A DNA stretch of 64,000 nucleotides from Chelydra serpentina (GCA_037349315.1 JBAIAC010000021.1:434001-498000); one strand, 5' to 3'. Shown: positions 23,322-35,967, counted from the first letter of the stretch. Notes: generated from the letters alone by a model not told the origin. Numbers and translations: made by a program.

Positions 23322-23445
23322 TAGGGCGACCAGATGTCCCAATTTTATAGGGACAGTCCTGATTTTTGGGTCTTTTTCTTACATAGGCTCCTATTACCCC
23401 CCACCCCCCGTCCCGATTTTTCACACTTGCTGTCTGGTCACAATA
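23322..23445. mobile_element. hAT-type MITE (leader intron of TRIM72)
   Basis: Same family as 19614-19736 in the opposite orientation. Flanks CGTACAGC and CATACAGC agree at 7 of 8 bases, a slightly decayed 8-bp target duplication. Confidence 0.85.
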
Positions 23446-23931
23446 CATACAGCACACAACTGCAAAGCCGTACATCCCGTGCAATTCACTGCAAGACCTG
23501 GCTGCCGCGGGATGCACTGTAGCAAAACAGCGTCAAGACAAAAAATCAGGGTTGTACAGCGCAGTCAGGCACAACGCCCAGGGAGAGGCGGTGATCCACG
23601 GATGGAGAATCTGCCGGCCCCCGAGCTCGGCTCCCATTGCCGTGTCCGTTCCAAACCAGCTATTTATAGGCATTTGTCACCTAGCAGCCATGGGCCCAGC
23701 AGATACCGTGCAGGGTTAACATTCCTCCAGTAGGCCAGGCTGCATAGGCAACACAGGGGGAAGGGAAACGACTAATTTATCCCGAGCAGGGGTGGGGAGG
23801 GCAGGGAATGGGACTTGGTGCCGTTCTCCTCTAGGGGGCTTTGGCTCCAGGACGGGCTGGCTCAGGGGGTGGGAATGAGGCACACGCGTCACCTTCTGTC
23901 CCCTCTCTGCCAGCCCGCCCCACCCCCCACC

Positions 23932-26900
23932 ATGTCGAACTCCAAGCAGCGGCTGATGCAGGGCATGCACCAGGACCTGAGCTGCCCCAGCTGCCTGAAG
24001 CTGTTCAAGGCCCCGGTGACGGCGGAGTGCGGCCACACCTTCTGCCTGGAGTGCCTGTCCCGGGCCGGGGCCTGCCCCACCTGCCAGGCCCCCACCAAGG
24101 TGGAGCAGCTGCGCATCAACCAGCAGATGGAGCACCTGGTGAAGTGCTTCCGGCAGGTGCCCCACGACCACTGCGAGGAGCACATGGACCCCCTGAGCGT
24201 CTACTGCGAGCAGGACCAGCAGGTCATCTGCGGGGTGTGCGCCTCGCTGGGCAAGCACAAGGGCCACATCATCATCACGGCCGCCGAGGCCCACCATAGG
24301 ATGAAGGTAACAGAGCCACGGGCCCATCTAGCCCGGTATCCCGCCCCCTTGGATCAGACCCATGGGCCCATCTAGCCCAGTATCCCGCCCCCTTGGATCA
24401 GACCCATGGGCCCATCTAGCCCGGTATCCTGCCCCCTTGGATCAGACCCACGGGCCCATCTAGCCCGGTATCCCGCTCCCTTGGATCAGACCCACGGGCC
24501 CATCTAGCCCGGTATCCCGCCCCCTTGGATCAGACCCACGGGCCCATCTAACCCGGTATCCTGCCCCCTTGGATCAGACCCATGGGCCCATCTAACCCGG
24601 TATCCCGCCCCCTTGGATCAGACCCATGGGCCCATCTAGCCCGGTATCCCGCCCCCTTGGATCAGACCCATGGGCCCATCTAGCCCGGTATCCTGCCCCC
24701 TTGGATCAGACCCATGGGCCCATGTAGCCCGGTATCCCGCCCCCTTGGATCAGACCCACGGGCCCATCTAGCCCGGTATCCCACCCCCTTGGATCAGATC
24801 CACGGGCCCATCTAGCCCAGTATCCTGCCCCCTTGGATCAAACCCATGGGCCCATCTAACCCGGTATCCCGCCCCCTTGGATCAGACCCACGGGCCCATC
24901 TAGCCCGGTATCCCGCTCCCTTGGATCAGACCCACGGGCCCATCTAGCCCGGTATCCCGCCCCCTTGGATCAGACCCACGGGCCCATCTAACCCGGTATC
25001 CTGCCCCCTTGGATCAGACCCATGGGCCCATCTAACCCGGTATCCCGCCCCCTTGGATCAGACCCATGGGCCCATCTAGCCCGGTATCCCGCCCCCTTGG
25101 ATCAGACCCATGGGCCCATCTAGCCCGGTATCCTGCCCCCTTGGATCAGACCCATGGGCCCATGTAGCCCGGTATCCCGCCCCCTTGGATCAGACCCACG
25201 GGCCCATCTAGCCCGGTATCCCACCCCCTTGGATCAGATCCACGGGCCCATCTAGCCCAGTATCCTGCCCCCTTGGATCAAACCCATGGGCCCATCTAAC
25301 CCGGTATCCTGCCCCCTTGGTCCCACCATGGATCAGACCTATGGGCCCATCTAACCCGGTATCCTGCCCCCTTGGTCTCCCCATGTACCAGACCTATGGG
25401 CCCATCTAACCCGGTATCCTGCCCCCTTGGATCAGACCCATGGGCCCATCTAACCCGGTATCCTGCCCCCTTGGTCCCACCATGGATCAGACCCACGGGC
25501 CCATCTAGCCCGGTATCCCGCCCCCTTGGATCAGACCCTTGGGCCCACCTAGCCCAGTATCCCGCCCCCTTGGATCAGACCCTGGGCTCATCTAACCCGG
25601 TATCCTGCCCCCTTGGATCAGATCCACGGGCCCATCTAACCCAGTATCCTGCCCACTTGGTCCTCCCCATGGATCAGACCCATGGGCCCATCTAACCCAG
25701 TATCCCGCCCCCTTGGATCAGACCCAGGGCCCATCTAGCCCGGTATCCTGCCCCCTTGGATCAGACCCAGGGCCCATCTAGCCCGGTATCCCGCCCCCTT
25801 GGATCAGACCCTGGGCTCATCTAACCCGGTATCCTGCCCCCTTGGATCAGATCCACGGGCCCATCTAACCCAGTATCCTGCCCACTTGGTCCTCCCCATG
25901 GATCAGACCCATGGGCCCATCTAACCCAGTATCCCGCCCCCTTGGATCAGACCCAGGGCCCATCTAGCCCGGTATCCTGCCCCCTTGGATCAGACCCAGG
26001 GCCCATCTAGCCCGGTATCCTGCCCCCTTGGATCAGACCCATGGACCCATCTAGCCCGGTATCCTGCCCCTTTGGTCCCCCCATGGATCAGACCCATGGA
26101 CCCGTCTAACACGGTATCCTGCCCCCTTGGTCCCACCATGGATCAGACCTATGGGCCCATCTAGCCCGGTATCCCGCCCCCTTGGATCAGACCCATGGGC
26201 CCATCTAGCCCGGTATCCCGCCCCCTTGGATCAGACCCATGGGCCCATCTAGCCCGGTATCCCGCCCCCTTGGATCAGACCCATGGGCCCATCTAGCCCG
26301 GTATCCTGCCCCCTCCCTGCCACCCTGGATCACACCACTCGATTCATCTTTTTCTCTTGCTCTCTCAGAAACAACTTCCCCAGCAGCAAATTCAGCTGCA
26401 GGAGGCGCAAGTGCGTAAGGAGAAAACGATCACTCTGCTGAACAGACAGATAGCAGAGGTGGAGGTGAGACAGCAGCGGCCCTGTGTGTGTGTGTGTGTG
26501 TGTACGTGTGTGTGTGTGTGTGTACGTGTGTGTGTGTGTGTACGTGTGTGTGTGTGTGTGTACGTGTGTGTGTGTGTGTATGTGTGTGTACATGTGTGTG
26601 TGTGTGTACGTGTGTGTGTGTGTGTGTACGTGTGTGTGTGTGTGTGTACGTGTGTGTGTGTGTGTGTGTGTGTGTACACACGCGTTCAGGACATTCGGAT
26701 GTGTGCTGTGGAAGGGGATCTGTGATGCGTTTCAAACAGTGGGTGGATGCACTGTTAGTTCATAGGGATCCCACTGACCTCCCTGCCAGCACCCAGAGGT
26801 TACACACTCTTCTCCTTTCAGTGAATGTCAGACAAGCTACTCCCAATCGTTAAGTCCTCCCTAGAGACCCGACAATAACAAAGCAGTGTGTGCAACCCCA

Positions 26901-29900
26901 GTGTCCATGAGAAATTCACAGCAACAAACCATGTGTAGATCTAGTAATATCAGGAGACCCTACAGTAACACAGTAGTGTGTGCACAACCCCAGCACTGAT
27001 GAGAGACCCTACAATAACAAAGTAGTGTGTGCACAACCCCAGCATTGATGAGAGACCCTACAATAACAAACCATGTGTAACCCTAGCAATGTCAGGAGAC
27101 CCTACAGTAACAAAGCAATCTGTGCATCCTCCATGTTCATGAAGTCAAATGTGGGGAAGAGGTTGCTGGGGGGCTCCCACCCCAGAGATGGGAGCAGATC
27201 AGGGAGGGGAGGTGCTATTGGGGGTAGTTACAGGAGGGATCAGGGAAATGGGGGAGGGGGGAGTGGCAACGCAGTAACCATCCCTCCCTCCCCGGCTGCA
27301 GGACACGGTGGTGCGGTTCAAGCAGCAAGTGTCGGAGCAGCTGGGGGTGATGCGCACCTACCTGGAGGTGCTGGAGGCCTCGCTAGGCCGGGAGGCGGAG
27401 CGGGTGCAGCAGCAGGCCACGGCCGTGCTGCAGGACGAGCACAAGACCATGGGCCACTACCTAGAGCAGCTGAAGCAGATGGAGGCCGTGCTGGGCGAGG
27501 TGCAGGAGGAGAGTCAGACCGAGTTCCTGAGGGTGAGAGACCCCTCCCTTCCCCCCCCCCCCCCAGCCTGCCTCTGTCTGTCTGGGACTCTGCCCCTTCA
27601 TCCCTCTGTCTGTCTGGGACCCCACCCCTTGCCTCTGTCTGTGACTCCATCCCTGATGTATGTCGGTCTGTGACCCCCTGTCTCTGTGACCCCACCCCTG
27701 CCTTCCTCTATCTGTGACCCCCACCCCAGGCTTGTCTGTCTGTCTGTGACCCCACCTCCTGTGTCTGTGTGTCTGTAACCCCGCCCCCTGTGTCTGTCTG
27801 TGACCCCTGTCTCTGGCTGTCTCTGTGATCCCACCCCTGCCTTCCTCTGTCTGTCTGTGACCCCCACCCCAGGCTTGTCTGTCTGTCTGTGACCCCACCT
27901 CCTGTGTCTGTCTGTGACCCCTGTCTCTGGCTGTCTCTGTGGCCCCACCCCTGCCTTCCTCTGTCTGTCTGTGACCCCCACCCCAGGCTTGTCTGTCTGT
28001 CTGTGACCCCACCTCCTGTGTCTGTCTGTGACCCCTGTCTCTGGCTGTCTCTGTGGCCCCACCCCTGCCTTCCTCTGTCTGTCTGTGACCCCCACCCCAG
28101 GCTTGTCTGTCTGTCTGTGACCCCACCTCCTGTGTCTGTCTGTGACCCCTGTCTCTGGCTGTCTCTGTGACCCCACCCCTGCCTTCCTCTGTCTGTCTGT
28201 GACCCCCACCTCCTGTATCTGTGTGTCTCTGTGATCCCATCCCTCCCTCTATTTGTCTGTGACCCCGCCCCCTGTTTCGGTCTGTCTGTGACCCCGCAAC
28301 CCTGTGTCTGTAACCACCTGACTAAGGTGGAGGAAGGAAAAAGCCCCACAAGGGAGGTGGGTGACACCTGGCACCCTAGTCTCACATCCCAGCTGGTGTT
28401 CAGGATTTAGTCAGCAGAGGTGTCATCTGGGTCCCTCTGTCTGGGCAGAACATCCCTCAGGGTCAGGACAGGATCGTGATACAGTGGACCTCTGGGTCCC
28501 AGTAGATGACGTAGCTGGCAACCATGATGGGGAAACTTGGTCCTTCCTTCTAGGCCACCCATCCCCTGTTTTGACCCCAGCACCTCCCTTCATTATTCCG
28601 GCCTCCAGTTAGGCCTAATTTCCAAGCCTCCAATTTTGGTTCATTGATTTCCAGTTCCTTTCTCCTCTTGTTTAGCAGGTGTGACCCGAACCACGCCCTT
28701 GGGGCGGGGGGGAGGGTCAGCGGACTTGAATGCAATCTGTCTTTTGTGTTTTCTAAACTATTTTCTATCCCCCTTTGCGCTGGACTGTTGTTACCTTGGA
28801 AAATTCAGCCTTGGTCCACACGAGCAACTTATGCCGGTGTAACTGTGTCCCTCAGCGGTGTGGAAAATCCACACCGTTATACCGCGCAAACTCCTGGTGT
28901 GGACAGCACTCTGCTGACGGGAGAGCTTTGCCCACCGAGTTAGCTACACCTCTCAGGGGAGGTGGGGGGTGGATTGCCTATGCCAATGGGAGACGCCCTC
29001 CCCTCTGTGTAGATAGCACCCCTCCCAATGTCTGTGTCTGTGTGCCACCCCACAACCCCAACAGCCCTGTGTCTGCCTGTCTTTTGTGACCCCAGTCATC
29101 CCTGTGTCTCTGTCCCCCTCACATACACACCAGGTCCCTGTGTCTGTTCCCCTCCCCAACCCACACACGCTCCTCTGGGTCTGGGTGTGACCCCTGCCCA
29201 TGCGCTTCCCCCACCCCTGGCTCTGCATCTGTCAGACCCACCCCCGACTCTGTCTGTCTTTTTAACGTGATGCTCTTGCCCTTGTGGTTCAGGGGGGCTG
29301 GGTTAGCGGTAGGGTGGGTAGGTGGGCTGAGAATGGGGAGATGCTCGGGGCCAGGTGCTAATCTTCACCCTCGTCTTCCTCTCCACAGAAATACTGCCTG
29401 GTGGCCAGCAGGTGAGCGCTCCCACTCCTCTGCCGCTCTCCTTCAGCTCCCCCCCGCCCCCGCCCCCCCGAGTCGGCCCCACAGGGACATGGGACCGGAA
29501 GGGCCCTACTGGGTCACCGAGTCCAGTCGCTGGTCTCGCAGCCCCTCCTTCCCCCCGTGTCAGCTCAGCCCGAAACGGATCAAACTCCATCCTCAAACCA
29601 GTCCAGTTCCTGGCCCGCACTGCTGCTGCTGGGAGGCCAATCCAGACCCTCCTTCCTCTGATGGCTAGAAACCTTCTTCTCCTGTCCAGCCTCCCTTGCT
29701 TCCTGCCCAGTTTGTCCCCATCTCCTCTGGTGCCAGCATCACTTTCAGCTCTGCTCCCTCCCTCGATGTGTCAGTAGGGAGCGATCAGACCCCCTCAGCC
29801 AGCGTTTCGCCAGGCTAACCCAGCCCAGCGCATCCGGTCTCCTCTCCTCCGATCGGCCCCCGATTGCCCATCGCTGCACCTGGTCCACTCTGGCGTCATC

Positions 29901-32436
29901 TTGCTTGAACATGGGTGCCCGGAACTGGAAACCGCATTCTAGACACACTTGCCCACAGCCGTCTCCTTGGGAGCCTCTGCCCCAGGCCTTACACGCTCAC
30001 CGGCTTCCTCTCACACGTGTGTGCTCTGGCTCACTCTTCTCACCCCCCCGCCCGCCCTTGCATGGCACTCCTGGCCATACTCAGGCCTTTTTGCACGCTC
30101 ACCCTTCTCACCGCCTTCCCTTTGCACACTAGCTCATCCCCTGCCCCCTGCAGTGTCCGTATTCCTGGCACACTCCTTCCCGCTACACGTTCCCCCTCTC
30201 TACAGTGCCTCACTTTAGGGTAACACCTCCACGTTCCAACCAACATCGGGGCCCCATTATGCCGGGCGCTGCACAGACCTCTCTTGAGATGGAGGCCCTC
30301 ACTGTGCCAGGCACTACATGACCCCCCAACCAACATCAGGGGGGCCCATTGTTCCAGGTGCTGCACAGACCCCCCAACCAAGATCAAGGTCCCCTTTGTG
30401 TCAGGAGCTGAACAGACTTCCCCCTCCCCCCACCAACCAAAATCAGGGGCCCTGCTTGTGGCAGGTGCTTCTCAGACACTCAGTGAGCTCACATGCTAGG
30501 CAAAGAAGGGATCATTAGCCCCATTTTACAGATGGGAAAACTGAGGCCCAGAGCGATTCAGTGACTTGCATGAGTGGGTTTGTGGCAGCACTAGGAATTG
30601 AACCCAAGTGTCCTGAGATCCAGGCCAGTGTCTTAACCATGAGGCCAGGCTGCCTCTCCTATTGCACAAATCCAGAGTGCCTCTCTTACTGTGTGCTCCA
30701 CCCAGGTCTGCTCACACCCCTCCCCTTGCACACGAGCCTCGCACACCCAGGTCTCGGGAAGACAACATTCCCTGCCGGATGAATGGGTCCAAGAACTGAG
30801 TCACACAGTCTTGACCTCCCCATCGCTCCTTATCCTCCCACTCTGCCCTCCCTACACGCCCCCATCCCTCCTGGTTCCCCTCCCCAGGCACATGGCCCCC
30901 TGACTGGCTCTTCCTTCCCCGCAGGCTGCAGAAAATTCTGGGAGAGTCCCCGCCGGTCGCCCGGATGGACATCCAGCTGCCGATCATCACGGATGACTTC
31001 AAGTTCCAGGTGTGGAGGAAGATGTTCCGCTCACTGATGCCAGGTAGGGCAGCTGCAGGAGATGGACCAGTAGGGGGTGCTCTGTCGTTGCTGGCCCCAC
31101 TGCCCCAGTGCAGCGCTAGGGGGCGCTGTGCTGCAGAGAGCAGGTTGGTGGCTCAGTAGGGGGCGCTCTCCCATCGCTGTCAGGGCTGGCCCCCGGGCCC
31201 CAGCGCAGTGCTACATTTCAAATGAGGCGTCATACCAATGCTCTGGCCATTCATGGGTTTTAAATATCCCCGGCATTTTTCCAAGAGTCAATGTCCTGGC
31301 AAAATCCCAGCTGTGGTGACTCCATTCTGTTCTCTACATTCTACCTTCACTTTCAGTGCAGGATTGCAGTATGGCTGCTAAACAAACCCCTGCGCCCCAC
31401 CCCAGAGGTAGCTACATCTCAGCCCCAGGTGAGGGATCCCTGTATAAACAGCCCTCCTGCCCCAAAAGTGGCTGCACCTTAGCGTTGGGTGAGGGATCCC
31501 TGTATATATCCAAGGAGATATTCTATTCCCCTTTACCCAACACAGCAATCACCAGTTGTGCCGGGTGCTAAACAGACCCTGAGGGACGTGATCAGCTCAA
31601 CAGACCCGTGGCAGAGTCGGGAATAGAACCCAGGAGTCCTGGGCCAAGTGCTGTGCTCTGTTCACTAGGCCCTAGTGTGCTGGGCACCCTCTGACCCCAC
31701 CCGAGATCCTGGCCTCCCTTGAAGGGGACGGTTGGGATGCTGAGCGGGAAAGAAGAACTAGGAAAAATGGGGATGGTGGGAGGTGACAAGGGCTGGAATT
31801 TTGGGCCAACTTTCCAGGATCCCACAGCGTGCCCCATTCCTTTCTCCCCCTCCCTTCCCGCCAGCTCTGGAGAACCTGACCTTTGACCCGGACACGGCCC
31901 ACCCCAACCTGGTGGTGTCGGAGGACGGCAAGCGGGTGGAGTGCGTGGAGCACAAGCAGCCGGTGAGCGCGGACGACCCGGGCCGCTTCGATAAGTCCAA
32001 CTGCCTGGTGAGCCGCCAGAGCTTCTCCGGCGGCGAGCACTACTGGGAGGTGACGGTGGGCGACAAGCCGCGCTGGGCCCTGGGCCTCATCTCGGCCGAG
32101 GCGGGGCGAAAGGGGCGGCTCCAGGCCCTGCCCTCCAACGGCTTCTGGCTGGTGGGCTGCAAGGAAGGCAAGAACTACGAGGCCCACGTGGAGCACAAGG
32201 AGCCGCGGCTGCTGCGGGGGGAGGCCAAGCCCAGCCGGATCGGGCTGTACCTCAGCTTCGAGGACGGGATGCTGGGGTTCTACGACGCCAGCGACGAGGA
32301 CAACCTGGCGCAGCTCTTCGCCTTCCACACGCGCTTCACCTCCACCGTCTACCCCTTCTTCGACGTCTGCTGGCACGACAAGGGCAAGAACAGCCAGCCG
32401 CTGGTCATCTACGCGCCGGAGCCGGAGGCCTCCTAA
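23932..32436 (+). CDS. TRIM72: TRIM72 / MG53, E3 ligase of membrane repair, 6 coding exons
   Basis: Exons: 23932-24306, 26369-26464, 27302-27532, 29389-29411, 30925-31043, 31865-32436. Sizes 96, 231 and 23 bp are the classic TRIM pattern; all junctions are GT/AG and in frame, giving 471 residues (human protein about 477). TRIM72 nucleates vesicles at sarcolemmal wounds and ubiquitinates substrates. RING: C18, C21, C33, H35, C38, C41, C48, C51. B-box: C81/H84, C92/D95, C100/C103, H109/H112. Coiled coil about 126-235. Exon 4 keeps KYCLV, whose Cys237 should match the redox-sensing Cys242 of human MG53. Linker [20 protein letters not shown] is near-identical in mammals. PRY-SPRY 275-471 includes [18 protein letters not shown] and [15 protein letters not shown]. 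The start is the first ATG, 18 bp after an acceptor. All zinc ligands are present and I see no damage. Identification is based on family sequence knowledge and synteny with a pyrin-domain gene. Confidence 0.96.
24312..26316. repeat. 44-bp minisatellite filling TRIM72 intron 1
   Basis: About 45 copies of a 44-bp unit (contains GGGCCCATCTAGCCCGGTAT and CCCCCTTGGATCAGACC) start some five bases after the donor and fill nearly the whole intron. Some units carry a 12-15-bp extension (TTGGTCCCACCATGG). Higher-order copies exist: a ten-unit, 440-bp block (about 24421-24860) is repeated next to itself, and a block of about 228 bp near 25579 recurs near 25807. Confidence 0.95.
26483..26676. repeat. (TG)n microsatellite with periodic TACG interruptions
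   Basis: It begins about 20 bp after the exon 2 donor of TRIM72. Runs of TG are broken by TACG at roughly 18-26-bp steps, which suggests the array expanded as a compound unit. Confidence 0.95.
27590..28310. repeat. Tandem repeat of about 115 bp in TRIM72 intron 3
   Basis: Units are built from CTGTCTGTGACCCC modules. The phrase CCCCACCCCAGGCTTGTCTG recurs at about 27720, 27863, 27979 and 28094. The array creates long but meaningless open frames in several registers. Confidence 0.9.
28803..29020. mobile_element. Probable MITE fragment in TRIM72 intron 3
   Basis: Phrases CCTTGGTCCACACGAGCAAC at the left and CTCTGTGTAGATAGCACC at the right resemble the GTGTAGAC-ended MITEs at 34434 and 42690. 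Ends are not precise. Confidence 0.4.
29795..29960 (-). mobile_element. CR1-like fragment in TRIM72 intron 4
   Basis: The plus-strand phrase GCCCGGAACTGGAAACCGCATTCTAGACAC parallels the CR1 segment at 52970 (CACCCAGAACTGGACACAG). It is diverged. Confidence 0.5.
30490..30655 (+). mobile_element. MIR-like SINE in TRIM72 intron 4
   Basis: CATTTTACAGATGGGAAAAC then TGAGGCCCAGAG and GTGACTTGC are the MIR core phrases, followed by the GAACCCAAGTGTCCTGAG tail. Confidence 0.75.
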
Positions 32437-33305
32437 CGGCGCCCCGCAGAGCCGGAGGTGCCGTAGCTACGCCCCACGGAGCCGGGAGTGCCATAACCAT
32501 GTTGCCAAAGGCGCTGTAGCCACGCCCAGCCACGCTCTATGCTGCCAGATGGGTCACGGTTGGGCATGGCTGTGGCACAAGATGCCAGAGCGGGAGGTGC
32601 CACAACCACACCCAACCATACCCTACGTCACCAGAAGAGTCATGACCACGCCCAGTCGGCCCTACATCACCAGCTGTGCCATAACCTCACCCCACGTCAC
32701 CACGGCCACACCCAACCATGCCCACGTCGCCAAATGAGCCACCGGCACTCCCAACCATGTCACCTGGGCTGGCGGTGCTGAAACCACACCCAGCCACACC
32801 CCACATCCCCAGAGAAGCCGTGCCCTGCCGTGCCTCGCTATGCCTGACGTCACCAGACCAGGAGGCGCCTCAGCCATGGCCAACGTCGCCGGACGTTCTA
32901 TAACTATGTTGTCAGTTGCTCTGTAACCACAGCTAACCACACCCTACATCACCAGAAGCTCCGTAACGATGCCTTGTCATGCTACCGTCACCGGCACCAT
33001 TATCCTGGCCCCCCATCACCAGAGATTCATGCCCCCATTACCAAAGGCATCTCAATCATGCCTAAGCATGTGTCCATTACCACAGACTCCCTGGCCATGC
33101 CCACATAGCTAGAAGTGCCATAACCACCCCCCCATGCCATCACTGCTCCTCCGGACATGCGGCGCCCATGTGGCCCAGCTCCCTGGCTCGGGCAGTGACC
33201 TGGCGTGGTTCTAAGACTCCTGGATCTGTCCAGCCACTGCTGGGATCTGAGCATGTTCGCATCCACCCAGATACGGTCTCCAATAAAACACGGTCGTGTC
33301 CACTC
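32437..33305 (+). other. TRIM72: TRIM72 3' UTR with degenerate tandem repeat and poly(A) signal
   Basis: From 32450 to about 33130 the sequence is a degenerate repeat of roughly 30-40 bp built from CCACGCCCAACCATGCC and CATCACCAGA phrases. A canonical AATAAA at 33282-33287 is followed by a GT-rich stretch (GTGTGCACGTGTGTGTCTGG), a good polyadenylation configuration. The boundary is inferred. Confidence 0.6.
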
Positions 33306-34600
33306 TGCCTCCTGTGTGCACGTGTGTGTCTGGGCTTCTATCTGCCGTATGGCCCCCAATCAATCTGTGAGGGATCAACTACATCTTTATATGGGCCCGC
33401 ACGCCTCATTTACTGGGCACTGTACCAGCATGAGTGGATTTATCCTTCTGGCACACACCGATGTGAACGCATTACAGGAATCTTGTTATTATTGCTTGTT
33501 ATGGTAGCAGTTGCAGGTTGCATCTAAGATCAGGGCCCCATTGTTCCTGGCGCTGCGCAGACCCCGACCGAGATCAGGGCCCTCAGTGGGTCAGATGTTG
33601 CCCAGAGCCACAGTGAGAGTCGGTCCCTGCCCTGAAGCGCTTACAGACTGAACAAACAAAGGGTGGGAGGGGAAACAGAGAATTATTATTAGGGAACATC
33701 ACCCACAGCCGAGCAGGGAGGGGTGGGACATTGGGCTAGATGGGCCATGGGTCTGGTCCAGAGTAGCAGAGAGATGTGTAAGTGTGAATGGGGAAGAGAG
33801 GGTGGGGGGTCAATTTTTTGAATTTGCCCAAGTGCCAGTTAGATTTAGTCTGAAAATTTAACAAAATAGATTTTCCTATTGGATAAACATTATAGCCAGT
33901 TTGGAATTTAATTCGGCTCACCCGTTTTTATTGCATTCCGGGAGTGCTGGCTTTCTGGTTTTAAAGTTGGGTCCTTCTCAGACCGTCTCAGATCAGAATG
34001 TCTCAAATGAGGACACTGGGTTATTCTTAACCAGCCAACCAGTTTATTAATTCACCGTGAATGACCCAGATCTATAAGCAACAGTTATCAGTTCTTCAGT
34101 ATTTTTGACACACTTACCGCACCTAAACTAATTCTCCAAGGAGTAAAGTTACGTCTCACAGGCTGCACCTTTTGCTGTTTCTCAGGTTGGATTTGAAAGG
34201 GACTTGTTTAAAGCATCAAAAGCAGGTGCTTAAACATTTTCTGTGAGATTCTCTTAGTTCAATTGACTTGGGTGTTCCAAGGAGGAGAAACCAAAATACA
34301 GTTCCTCAAGGTCTCACTAGAGAGAGTGCAGCTGCAAAAAGGGAACTAGCAGATACCACTTCCGTATAGACACTCACTACACAGATGGGAGGGTTAATCC
34401 ACACACACATTCCGGAGAAGCAGTAGCTACCTAGTGCTGTCTACACTGGCGGTTAGGTCAACTTAACTACATCGCTCAGGGATATGGATTTTTCAAAGTC
34501 CTGAGTGATGTATCTGGGTCGACCTAACTTTATAGTGTAGACCTCGCCTGAGTCATAAAAAGAAAGAACAATCTCTGAAATGAAATCTCACTGCTTCCCC
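33182..34600 (+). repeat. Segmental duplication, copy A (downstream of TRIM72)
   Basis: It matches 41018-42830 in order and orientation over most of its length, including the AATAAA region, ATACGGTCTCCAATAAAAC, the 'TTATTATGGTAGCA' segment and a palindromic MITE. Divergence is visible on every line, so the duplication is old. The pyrin-domain gene lies between the copies. Confidence 0.85.
34434..34552. mobile_element. Palindromic MITE shared by both duplication copies
   Basis: GTCTACACTGGCGGTTAGGT and the inverted AGGTCGACC...TATAGTGTAGAC arms fold on each other around a central ATGGATTTTTC. The orthologous MITE is at about 42690-42800, so it inserted before the duplication. Confidence 0.75.
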
Positions 34601-34840
34601 TCACTGCTGGTCACCCTGGGATAGGAGGAGTGTGTCCACATCACGGCAGCTTCTTTGTTGGAGTCAACAAACTCTGATGTTTTTTAGACCCAGTTTTGGG
34701 GTTCGATGGAGGTATTTTCTGATCGGCTGTTGGCTCTCAGATTTTGGATTGCTCAGTTCCTTCAATATCAAGTAGATGGCACCAGTGTATAACAAATGTC
34801 TCTGCTCCTTTTCTTAGCAGAGGCTTTGTATGTTTCATCA

Positions 34841-35195
34841 AGGATTAGGAGTCCTTGTGGCAACTTGGAGACTAACAAATTGATTTGGGCATAAACTTTC
34901 GTGGGCTAAAACCCACTTCATCAGATGCATGGAGTGAAAGATACAGAAGGCAGGTATAAATATACAGCACAGGAAAAGGTGGGATTTGCCTTACCAGGTT
35001 GTGGGGGTCAGTGCTAATGAGGCCAATTCAATCAGGGTAGATGTGGCCTATTCCCAACGGTTGACAAGACCATGTGATTATGCCCAAATCAATTTGTTAG
35101 TCTCGTTAGCACTACAAAAAGTAATCTTCCCTCTGTTGATATTCACCCCTTCTTGTCAACTGTTGGGAATAGGCCACATCCACCCTTACATAGGT
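34841..35195. repeat. Turtle interspersed repeat in inverted arrangement (possibly Penelope-like)
   Basis: AGACTAACAAATTGATTTGG at 34871 reappears inverted at about 35087-35106. GGCCTATTCCCAACGGTTGACAAG (35047) also has its inverse at 35150-35178. Two copies or halves of one family face each other. The 'AAACTTTCGTGGGCT' and 'CATCAGATGCATGGAG' phrases identify the same family as 42841 and 63499. The superfamily is uncertain. Confidence 0.65.
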
Positions 35196-35282
35196 GACTA
35201 AGACTAGCATCAAGATTTTATTGGCACACCCCATTTCCTGTTGCTGGAGGAATGGGATATTCCACTTTCCTCTGATCTGTAA

Positions 35283-35660
35283 ATGGGGATTCGGGGGAGG
35301 GGGGTGTATCAGTCAGTGTGTATCTGTGTCGGTATTTGGGTGTGTCTGTGCATAACTGTGCATGCACGTTTGTGTGTGTGTGTGTGTCACAGTGTCTGTG
35401 GCAAGTGTCTGAGTATGGTGTGTGTATCTGTCAGTGATTGTCAGTGTGTGTCAGGATGCATGTGTGTCTCTGTGTGCGGTATGTCTGCGGTGTAACTGTG
35501 TACGTGTCCCTGTGTGCAGTGTTTGTGTGTAACTGAGTGTGGTGTGTCTGTGTGTTATTCTGTGTGTGCAACTGTCTCTGGGGGGAGGGGTGTGTGTGTG
35601 TGTAACTGTGTCTGTGTGTGGTATGTATGTCTCTGTGTGTGTGTGCATCGCTCTTGCCAC
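35283..35660. repeat. GT-rich simple repeat
   Basis: Imperfect GTGTGTCTGTGTGT sequence upstream of the pyrin-domain gene. No coding significance. Confidence 0.85.
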
Positions 35661-35967
35661 TCTTCCTGCCTATTTCCCGCCCTCACCCCAACTCCGCTTT
35701 CCTTCCCAGCCAGGGCACAGATGCCCTTTGCCCTCCCAATCTCCGGGCCCATGAGTGTTTGAATAACACAAGACAACAGGAGTGAATCTGAGGCGGAGCC
35801 CCCTGGTGACCCCCATAGCAGCAAAACCCCTGACCCCACAAAAGGGCCACAAAAATCCGGAGCCAGAGCAAAACCGTTAATCTTCCAACTGAGCCCAGCC
35901 CAGTGTCACAGAAGGGAAGAGGGTGGGACTTGGCTGGATGAAGGGTGGAGGTGGGTGGTGAAAGTTT

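Noticed and set aside
26357..26853. Long open frames on both strands of Cys-Val or His-Thr repeats
   Set aside because: They are translations of the TG/CA microsatellite after TRIM72 exon 2.
27461..28385. Antisense frames of 200-260 codons rich in TDRQ repeats
   Set aside because: Produced by the 115-bp CTGTCTGTGACCCC tandem repeat in TRIM72 intron 3.
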